A stretch of DNA of 19,233 bases, taken from assembly GCA_016202785.1 (NCBI GenBank), contig JACQOC010000124.1:1-19233 (forward strand), given 5' to 3'. Position numbers and translations under genes: made by a program. This stretch comes from Candidatus Aenigmatarchaeota archaeon (lineage in GTDB: Archaea > Aenigmatarchaeota > Aenigmatarchaeia > QMZP01). The first letter of the stretch is position 1. Every line of letters begins with the position of its first letter. Below are positions 13,802 through 19,233 of the stretch, piece after piece. The notes under the pieces were generated by a model. It searched no databases. It was not told the DNA's origin and saw only the letters and a program-made list of their open reading frames with translations.

Positions 13802-16047
13802 GTTTGCTCCTGGCTTGCGTGCTTCAGCCAGTTGAGCCAGCTGTCATAGACACGTTTCGCGTCTGCTGCCCCCGTTTCCTGCCGGACCACCTCTGAAATC
13901 AGATGGAACTGCGAATTAGCCCTGGTCACCCACCACGCTTCCAGCAGGTCCGGCTTGCCCAACTGCTCAGCATATTCGACCATGGTCTGCTTCATCTGGG
14001 CCCTAAGGTTGATGTTGTCCCAAACCGCTTCCCAGTTGCCGGACCATTCCTTGACATAGCTGGCAATGCGGTTGATGACCTCGCTTTCGCCGTTGATAAG
14101 AGTGGGCGTCGGTTTTAACACGTCGTCCTTGCTTGAATACTCCATCAGATTGACGAACGCCCCTTCCTTGATCGGGTCGGTATCCCAGCGTTTCTTTACC
14201 TCGGTGATTTCAGTCATGCGCCGGAAGCGGTGCAGGCCGTCGGCCGAGCGCAGCATTTTCGACACTGACACGATGTCAGTCGCCTTGAAGCTGGTGAGCG
14301 GCACGTCCAGATCGTTGACCACGCGGTCGAATATGCCGTAAGCGCTCTCGCCGTGGATGGTGCCGGCCACCACATTGGAGAGGGCGCCGATACGCATCGC
14401 TTCCCAGAGCGCTTTTGCTTCCAAGCTTCGTATCTCACCCACAATCAGCGCGGAATCGCCCAGCCTAAGGGAGGTGCGCAGCGCCTCATCGGCCGGCATT
14501 TCCGTCTCCACCTTGGTTATTACGGAACGGGATTTCAGGCTCTCGATGTTGTAGTCGAGCTTCTCCAGTTCTTCCAGCGGCAGTTCCAGCGTGTCCTGTA
14601 TCACTACTATCCTGGTCTTGGGCAACAGTTCTAGCATCATGGCCGCCAGCAGGCTGGACTTGCCGGAACCTCTCCCGCCGCCCATCAGCACGCTGGCCGA
14701 GCCGTCGATCAGGAAGGATAACAGGCCGGCAGCCAACGGCGTCATGTACCGGGACTTGACGAACAGCGGCAGGGTCCAGGGCTTGTAACGGTGCCGCCTG
14801 ATCGCGAAGCCCAGGCCTTCCGGCGACAGGCTCTTGGTGATGACCGCAAACCTGGCCTTACCGCCCGGAACCGCAATGTCGACGTCGAGCACGGGATTTG
14901 CCTCATCCAGCGGCCGGGCCGACTGTATCCTAAGCCTTGTCGCCCAGGCTTCCGCATCCTCCTTGGTCGGGATGAGATTGGTTCTGCACTCCTCAAAATC
15001 CTGGTGGAAGATGAGGATGGGCTGGTTCTCGATGGGGGAGTTGATGTACAAGTCTTGTATGCGCTCGTCGGCCAGAAGTATTTCCAGCACACCGTAGCCG
15101 GCAGTGTAACGGGTAAGGATGGTGGCCAGCTGCTCGATGTCGTTGCCGGACAGGTAGATCGACATCTTGCCCGCCACTTCGCGCAGAATGTCCTTGCCAG
15201 TGTTGAAAAATATTTCCCTGATCCGTTCCGAGCGCACGAACTCCTCGGTGGTCGGCTTGTGCGACGCCATATATCTTCGGGCGGCGTCCAGCACCAGGTA
15301 TTTTTCCTCCGACAGCTTGAATTCCGGCGGCAAGGCAAAATAGGTGTATTCGGCCGATGCCTGCGACTTGAAAATCTCGATCTGAACATCCCCTACCTTG
15401 TAGCGGTCCACGCTTTCCCCGCCTTCCGGCGGCGTGGTCATGTAGCGGGTGAACATGAAGTTCGGCCTTATGCTAGCCATGAACAACTGGCGGTACAGGC
15501 TTCTGTCCCCTATATGGTAGCCAAACGGGCTGGGTTTGGCCTTGGTAATCAGCTGGGTCTTGGCCAACCTTTTTTCCAGGTTTTCCAGCACGCTCTCGCG
15601 GAAATCGCGCAGGTTGCTTTTGGCGATGCCGCTGGCCCTTTCCTCTTTGGCTGCAACGCGCCTAATCTCCCTTTTCAGTTCGACGAACGCCCCGATGGGA
15701 TCCTTCAGCATCAGGTCGAAGACGATGTAATTGAAACGCACCGCCCACTCCGGATAGAATTGCTTGAATGACGGGGTGGCGAAGCGCGTGTAGGAGAAAT
15801 TGTTCTCGCGCACCACGTCCTCGATGATCTGCGCTATTTCCGCCAGCATGCGCGTCTGGTTGTAGTCGTATTCGTATTCCCGGTCTCTAGCCAGCACCAC
15901 GCTGGAGAACTTCTTGACCTCCAGCAGCTTGTCGATGGTGGTGGCCATGCACATGCTGTAATCCTCGATGGAAGAGCCGTACAGGCAGCCCAGGCACTTG
16001 ACCCGGACCTTCATCGTGTTCTCGTCGTAATCGTATTCACAGACCAT
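13798..16047 (-). CDS. Type II/IV secretion system ATPase (archaeal pilus/archaellum class)
   Basis: 749-residue member of the GspE/TadA/FlaI (COG0630) ATPases that power assembly of type IV pilus-like filaments at the cytoplasmic membrane. The C-terminal motor has Walker A GGGRGSGKS at 456-464 (K463), an Asp-box region (VIQDTLELPLEEL), Walker B with E538 (SALIVGEIRS), and the His-box region AGTIHGES. An N-terminal domain of about 230 residues precedes the usual N2 domain. It opens with a cysteine pattern C18-x2-C21-x11-C33, possibly a metal or Fe-S site. It is larger than FlaI/ArlI (about 550), so it is more like a general archaeal pilus or Tad-type ATPase. ATG at 16047 lies 28 bases from TATA-like GCTTAATAGC. 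The coiled-coil genes are divergent. No TadC/FlaJ membrane platform, pilin or prepilin peptidase is in the window. Confidence 0.9.
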   Translation of the reverse strand: MVCEYDYDENTMKVRVKCLGCLYGSSIEDYSMCMATTIDKLLEVKKFSSVVLARDREYEYDYNQTRMLAEIAQIIEDVVRENNFSYTRFATPSFKQFYPEWAVRFNYIVFDLMLKDPIGAFVELKREIRRVAAKEERASGIAKSNLRDFRESVLENLEKRLAKTQLITKAKPSPFGYHIGDRSLYRQLFMASIRPNFMFTRYMTTPPEGGESVDRYKVGDVQIEIFKSQASAEYTYFALPPEFKLSEEKYLVLDAARRYMASHKPTTEEFVRSERIREIFFNTGKDILREVAGKMSIYLSGNDIEQLATILTRYTAGYGVLEILLADERIQDLYINSPIENQPILIFHQDFEECRTNLIPTKEDAEAWATRLRIQSARPLDEANPVLDVDIAVPGGKARFAVITKSLSPEGLGFAIRRHRYKPWTLPLFVKSRYMTPLAAGLLSFLIDGSASVLMGGGRGSGKSSLLAAMMLELLPKTRIVVIQDTLELPLEELEKLDYNIESLKSRSVITKVETEMPADEALRTSLRLGDSALIVGEIRSLEAKALWEAMRIGALSNVVAGTIHGESAYGIFDRVVNDLDVPLTSFKATDIVSVSKMLRSADGLHRFRRMTEITEVKKRWDTDPIKEGAFVNLMEYSSKDDVLKPTPTLINGESEVINRIASYVKEWSGNWEAVWDNINLRAQMKQTMVEYAEQLGKPDLLEAWWVTRANSQFHLISEVVRQETGAADAKRVYDSWLNWLKHASQEQT

Positions 16048-16070
16048 GCCGCCTAATATTTGGCTGGATT

Positions 16071-16080
16071 GCTATTAAGC
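16071..16080 (-). promoter_or_regulatory. TATA-like element of the secretion ATPase gene
   Basis: Minus-strand GCTTAATAGC is centred 28 bases before the ATG at 16047. The sequence is nearly self-complementary and could also contribute to the divergent coiled-coil gene. Confidence 0.5.
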
Positions 16081-16101
16081 TGTCCGCTCCCAGGCGGATG
16101 G

Positions 16102-16109
16102 CAATATTA
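16102..16109 (+). promoter_or_regulatory. TATA-like element of the first coiled-coil gene
   Basis: CAATATTA is centred about 27 bases before the ATG at 16133, the same spacing as at the other starts here. If it is used, the earlier ATG at 16109 overlaps the box itself and cannot be the start. Confidence 0.45.
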
Positions 16110-16132
16110 TGCACGGCGAACAAATACTAAGC

Positions 16133-16519
16133 ATGCCGGACCAGAAGATGACGCTGAAGGCGATCATCACCGAACTGGTGGAGCGCACCAATTCCGACAA
16201 CAGAAGGCTGCGCGACCTGGAAAAGCGGGTGGAGAATTTTGCCGAGCGCATCGATTCCATGGAGGAAACGCTGCTTAAGCAGCGTAAGGACATAGACACA
16301 GCAATCCACGACGTTACTTCTCAGTTAGGCCAGCAGGCCGAACGGATGGAACGGCTGGAAAAACTGGTAGCCGAGGTTATAAAACAGATGAAGAAAATGG
16401 CAACACTGACCCAGGTGAAGGAGCTGGAGGAGAAGGTTGACATCTACAACCCGCTGAAGTCAAGCTTCATCACCAAAGAGGAGCTGGAAGGCATCATCGA
16501 AGAGCGGGAGCGGAGTTGA
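16133..16519 (+). CDS. Coiled-coil protein, possible secretion/archaellum accessory factor
   Basis: About 128 residues, soluble, highly charged and almost wholly helical. Heptad-like repeats run from about 10 to 90 (NRRLRDLEKRVENFAERIDS...QAERMERLEKLVAEVI). It ends in a short conserved-looking module, LEEKVDIYNPLKSSFITKEE followed by LEGIIEE, reminiscent of the C-terminal segments of archaeal FlaC/FlaE-type proteins (resemblance by eye only). No membrane segment, signal peptide or catalytic motif is seen. It is divergent from the secretion ATPase and 60 bases upstream of a second coiled-coil gene, which suggests cytosolic partners of the ATPase. Start: ATG 16133 is favoured by the TATA spacing; ATG 16109 would add MHGEQILS. 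Function unknown. Confidence 0.75.
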   Translation: MPDQKMTLKAIITELVERTNSDNRRLRDLEKRVENFAERIDSMEETLLKQRKDIDTAIHDVTSQLGQQAERMERLEKLVAEVIKQMKKMATLTQVKELEEKVDIYNPLKSSFITKEELEGIIEERERS

Positions 16520-16542
16520 CCTGGATAGCAGAGCGGCTTAAA

Positions 16543-16552
16543 GCTTTATAAC
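16543..16552 (+). promoter_or_regulatory. TATA box of the second coiled-coil gene
   Basis: GCTTTATAAC, followed by an A-run, is centred about 32 bases before the ATG at 16580. The 60-base gap between the coiled-coil genes therefore seems to hold an independent promoter. Confidence 0.55.
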
Positions 16553-16579
16553 AAAAAAACGCCAATACATTATCAGTTT

Positions 16580-17365
16580 ATGGTGAAAATACCTTTTTTT
16601 GGCGGCAAAAAAGAGAAACAAGGCTTCCGGCTGCCAGCACCGGAGCGCGTTTCATCGCTTTCCTCCCAGGGCATGTCCGAGATTGAAATCATAAAATCGA
16701 TGCGCGAGGAAGGCTACAGCCCGCTGGAAGTGGACATGGCCATCAAGCAGGCGGTCAAGACTGCTGCCGCACCTACCCGGCCGTTGCCGCAGCAGCAGCC
16801 AACGCGCCAGGATCCGTTTGAGCGGCCATTGCCTGGTCAGCCGTTCCGGCCGATGGAATACCGAAGGCAGATGCTGGAAGAGGAGGACGAATTTTCCTTC
16901 GGCGACGAGCGCAAACGGGGCCCAGACCTGCCCGAATTGCCGTCCATCAACTTCAAGCCGCCGCCGCCGTTCGGCCAGCACGAGCGGGAGGACATCAGCT
17001 TGCGGCATGAGCCGAAGGGCAGCCTCAACCGCAGGGAGCTGGAAGAAGTTACTGAAGCCATCGTCCAAGACAAGTGGCGCGCCTTCGAGAAGACCATTGC
17101 CGACCTCAACGCCAGGCTCAGCCAGATGGCCACGCGCATGGATTCCATGGACGGCGCCATCAGCCAGCTCAAGGGCGTGGAGAAGAACGAGATAGAGGAG
17201 ATAAAGAACAGCATCGGCACCTACCGCGAGTCAATAAACGAAATGTCCGGCAAGATGGAAAGCATTGAGAAGGCGATGAAGGACAGCTTGACGCCGATGC
17301 TGCAGACGTTACGCTCATTGTCTGACACCATCAAGATGCTGAAGAAGAAAGAAGGCGAGCAATAA
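16580..17365 (+). CDS. UBA-like / proline-rich / coiled-coil protein of unknown function
   Basis: 261 residues with three visible parts. Residues 22-60 form a small helical module (VSSLSSQGMSEIEIIKSMRE through EGYSPLEVDMAIKQAV) that looks like a UBA-type three-helix fold. Residues 63-150 are a linker rich in Pro, Gln and acidic residues (PLPQQQPTRQDP, PPPPFG), probably disordered. Residues 150-257 are a long coiled coil (LNARLSQMATRMDSMDGAIS...MKDSLTPMLQTLRSLSDTI). There is no signal peptide or membrane helix. It follows another coiled-coil gene and is divergent from the secretion ATPase, so a scaffold linking the ATPase to other components is a reasonable guess. It ends in TAA exactly one base before the stop of the convergent HAD gene, with no intergenic base. 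I do not recognise a named family. Confidence 0.8.
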   Translation: MVKIPFFGGKKEKQGFRLPAPERVSSLSSQGMSEIEIIKSMREEGYSPLEVDMAIKQAVKTAAAPTRPLPQQQPTRQDPFERPLPGQPFRPMEYRRQMLEEEDEFSFGDERKRGPDLPELPSINFKPPPPFGQHEREDISLRHEPKGSLNRRELEEVTEAIVQDKWRAFEKTIADLNARLSQMATRMDSMDGAISQLKGVEKNEIEEIKNSIGTYRESINEMSGKMESIEKAMKDSLTPMLQTLRSLSDTIKMLKKKEGEQ

Positions 17366-18070
17366 CTACTCGGCCTTCACTAGTTCTGCCAACCGCTCTA
17401 GGTTCTTGTGCTGGAAGTCAGCTTTGCCGCGCAGGAATTCGTTTCTGCCCCGTTCGACCCAGCAGGTGGCCATGCCGGCCTTCCTGGCGCCTTCCAGGCA
17501 TTCCGGCTTGTTGCTGACCGTTAAGCATTGGCCGGCCGGTATGCCAAGCAGGTTTGCTGCATGCGCAAGCAGGTCGGGCGCCGGGTACACTAACGTAACT
17601 TCACTGCCTGACACCGAAACGTCAAAAAACTTGTCCAGCCGATGGGCTGCCAGGTAGCTGCTTATGTACTCCTTCTCCATCGGGTCGATGACCGCTAACT
17701 TCACTCCACTGTCGCGCAGCAGCTTCAGCGCCGGGAGCACGTCGCTATGCGGCCGCGAAATGGCTATGACGGCGTCGATGGTTTTCTTGGCCATGGCCAA
17801 CGCTATCTTCTCTTCCCGCACCGCATAGTGCTTGCGCAGCAGGCTCTGCCAGAAGAACAGAACGGTGTTGGCCTTCGGGTCGTCTTTGGCGGATTTGAGC
17901 TCGATGTCCTGAAGTATGTCAAGGGTCTCGCGGTACAGGCGCTTGGGATCGGTCTGGAGCTCCATCTCGGCCAGGAAAGCGGCCTGCTTTTCCGCCAGGC
18001 CGAGGGCCAGCTTGTCCTCGGTAATGCTTGCAATCGGCCCTTCGAGGTCGAACAGGACGGCACGTATCAT
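17366..18070 (-). CDS. HAD-superfamily protein with degraded catalytic motifs (probable pseudoenzyme)
   Basis: 234 residues with the layout of a cap-containing haloacid dehalogenase/phosphoglycolate-phosphatase-like hydrolase. The four catalytic motifs align clearly but are altered. Motif I is FDLEGP (D8 kept, the second acid is E10 instead of Asp). Motif II has D129 (VIDPM) where Ser/Thr is usual. Motif III is YPAPD with Y162 in place of the invariant Lys. Motif IV is VSNKPECLEGA (186-195), with N187 and C191 where VGDSxxD has Asp. The flanking family residues (PDLLAHAANLLGI, EGARKAGM) are well kept, so the gene is under selection as a fold rather than decaying. Phosphotransfer seems unlikely. 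ATG at 18070 is preferred to TTG at 18088, since the TATA-like box at 18089-18099 gives leaderless spacing. Partner unknown. Confidence 0.82.
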   Translation of the reverse strand: MIRAVLFDLEGPIASITEDKLALGLAEKQAAFLAEMELQTDPKRLYRETLDILQDIELKSAKDDPKANTVLFFWQSLLRKHYAVREEKIALAMAKKTIDAVIAISRPHSDVLPALKLLRDSGVKLAVIDPMEKEYISSYLAAHRLDKFFDVSVSGSEVTLVYPAPDLLAHAANLLGIPAGQCLTVSNKPECLEGARKAGMATCWVERGRNEFLRGKADFQHKNLERLAELVKAE

Positions 18071-18088
18071 GTCAGGAATTGGCGCCAA

Positions 18089-18099
18089 GCTATTTATTC
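18089..18099 (-). promoter_or_regulatory. TATA box of the HAD-like gene
   Basis: Minus-strand GAATAAATAGC is centred 24 bases before the ATG at 18070, inside the 37-base gap after the aRF1 gene. It indicates separate transcription from aRF1. Confidence 0.55.
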
Positions 18100-18107
18100 T
18101 ACTCTGG

Positions 18108-19232
18108 TCATTCCATGCGGTAGCGCAATAGGCCGCCGATGCCGCCCAAGGCCAGCAGCTGCCGGCCCTTTTCCGTGCCGGTCGATATCTGCTCCACCCT
18201 GGTGCCGATCTGCTCAGCTGCTAGCACGACCGGGGTAAGGATATCCTTCCGCTCCCGGCCGACCATGTCGCGGCCGCATTTGTCGCATTTCTGGATGACG
18301 CCTTTTTCGGCAATCTTCTGCACGGTGTTGCCGCATTCGCAGCCAAAAATGGTGTCATAGAAGTTGAACGCTTCCGACACCAGCAGGATGTCAAGGTTGC
18401 CGGCAGCTATCGCTTTCTTCACGCCGTCCATGCCGTACACCGCAAGGCCGCCGCCGCCCAGCTGCTCGAAGAACCGGTCCATCAGCTTCTTCTCCTTGAC
18501 GATGCTGGCCTCGGCTATCAGGTGCTCGGCCCGCTCCATCGCCTCCTTCAGGCCATATTCGCCGGTATATGAAGTGTCAACGATGCCGATCACCTTGTTG
18601 CGGACGTCGGTCGGCAGGTACTCGTCCTTCATGAAGTCTTCTTTGGTCGGCCCGGGGCCGGCAACCACGATCCCACGCAGGTCAGGCATGCCGCGGTAGG
18701 TTGCGATGGCCACCTCCGCAATCTTTTTCAGGAAGTCGGCCAGCAGGTTTTCCCGCACTCTTTCGAAGCGGTGCGCGCTCTGGCCGCCCTTGCGCGTCTT
18801 GCCCGGCACGATGGACTCAAGGTGCTTTACGTTCTCCACGTGCTTGCCCTTGATCAGGCCGATGTTGGCTTCCGACTTGTCGAACACCAGCAAGCCGTAT
18901 ATCTCCTTCTCCCGCACCATCTCGCCGAGCGGGTCGAGGATGAATTCCTGGCCGCAGTGGTATAGTTTGGTCTTCAGCGGCTCCATCGGCTCGACCGCAT
19001 ACACCTGGATGTCGGTCACGCCTTCCTTCTCCGACACGTTGCCCGCGAACAGCGCCAGGCCGTTGGGCGGCGTTTTGGTGTACAGCTTCAGCTGCTGCAG
19101 TATGCGCTCCAGGGCGGCCGTGACGTTCTTCTTGACGGTCTTCGACTTTATGTTCTGGGAAGTGGACTGCTCGCTGCGCAGCTGGGCGACGGTCTTGTTG
19201 AGCTCATAGTCAGCCGGCACGTAAACGCTGAC
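18108..19232 (-). CDS. prf1: Peptide chain release factor aRF1 (5' partial)
   Basis: Archaeal class I release factor, orthologue of eukaryotic eRF1, which reads all three stop codons and triggers peptide release. The frame runs off the right edge, so the first 20-40 residues are missing; 374 residues are visible, beginning VSVYVPADYELNK. Numbered from there, the NIKS stop-recognition motif is at 27-30, the YxCxxxF motif (YHCGQEF) at 91-97, and the catalytic GGQ at 149-151 in KTRKGGQSAHRFERVRE. The C-terminal domain has a CxC...CxxC zinc-ribbon-like insert (CECG...CDKC). All decoding elements look canonical, so UAG should be recognised as a stop. GTG at 19220 is internal, not the start. It ends in TGA, 37 bases before the HAD-like start. 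Confidence 0.95.
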   Translation of the reverse strand, partial: VSVYVPADYELNKTVAQLRSEQSTSQNIKSKTVKKNVTAALERILQQLKLYTKTPPNGLALFAGNVSEKEGVTDIQVYAVEPMEPLKTKLYHCGQEFILDPLGEMVREKEIYGLLVFDKSEANIGLIKGKHVENVKHLESIVPGKTRKGGQSAHRFERVRENLLADFLKKIAEVAIATYRGMPDLRGIVVAGPGPTKEDFMKDEYLPTDVRNKVIGIVDTSYTGEYGLKEAMERAEHLIAEASIVKEKKLMDRFFEQLGGGGLAVYGMDGVKKAIAAGNLDILLVSEAFNFYDTIFGCECGNTVQKIAEKGVIQKCDKCGRDMVGRERKDILTPVVLAAEQIGTRVEQISTGTEKGRQLLALGGIGGLLRYRME

Positions 19233-19233
19233 C

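Noticed and set aside
14791..15771. 326-codon open frame on the plus strand inside the secretion ATPase gene
   Set aside because: Antisense shadow of a conserved ATPase; no motif, no promoter or ribosome site, composition typical of a shadow frame.
13798..16047. Calling the ATPase FlaI/ArlI of a complete archaellum operon
   Set aside because: It is about 200 residues longer than usual ArlI, and no archaellin, ArlJ, ArlH, ArlF/G or peptidase gene is present.
1..19233. CRISPR arrays, insertion sequences, prophage or restriction islands
   Set aside because: No spaced direct repeats, inverted-repeat-bounded transposase, integrase or restriction gene was found; nearly all bases are assigned to housekeeping-type genes.
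1..19233. tRNA or other structured RNA genes between coding regions
   Set aside because: Intergenic spaces are at most about 75 bases, are filled by AT-rich promoter elements, and show no T-loop (GGTTCRANTCC-like) or cloverleaf pattern.

Overview
The window is a compact, gene-dense stretch of an archaeal chromosome, rich in G and C by eye. The archaeal assignment rests on class I release factor aRF1, initiation factor aIF2-beta, ribosomal protein eS1 (S3Ae), a GAN/RecJ-type DHH nuclease next to eS1, a HerA translocase, an archaeal-type valyl-tRNA synthetase, and TATA boxes 24-33 bases ahead of several start codons. Small degenerate enzymes, very short intergenic spaces and a bacterial-looking methionyl-tRNA synthetase suggest a reduced lineage such as DPANN (perhaps Micrarchaeota-like). 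That last step is inference. No rRNA, tRNA, CRISPR array, insertion sequence or prophage was seen, and no gene-free stretch exceeds about 75 bases.

Layout. 1-2338: valyl-tRNA synthetase, cut at the left edge and carrying one in-frame TAG. 2335-5408 (minus): GAN/RecJ nuclease, then eS1, then an orphan DNA methylase. 5480-6352: a shortened ThiI whose PP-loop is lost. 6345-7838 (minus): HerA, divergent from a COG1407/PdeM-like metallophosphoesterase (7896-8669). 8617-10482 (minus): MetRS followed after 3 bases by aIF2-beta. 10528-13061 (minus): two membrane GT2 glycosyltransferases in an operon. 13136-13801: membrane-anchored thioredoxin. 13798-16047 (minus): type II/IV secretion (pilus/archaellum class) ATPase, divergent from two coiled-coil proteins (16133-17365). 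17366-18070 (minus): a HAD-fold protein missing its catalytic residues. 18108-19232 (minus): aRF1, cut at the right edge.

Themes. Much of the window is translation (ValRS, MetRS, aIF2-beta, eS1, aRF1, remnant ThiI) and DNA maintenance (GAN, HerA, phosphoesterase, methylase). The middle (10.5-17.4 kb) looks like a cell-surface module: two processive-type glycosyltransferases, an outward-facing thioredoxin and a secretion ATPase with coiled-coil partners.

The observations most worth following are the amber codon inside ValRS in a genome fragment whose aRF1 looks fully canonical, the two apparent pseudoenzymes (ThiI and HAD), the HerA/phosphoesterase divergent pair without a visible NurA, and the ATPase/coiled-coil module.
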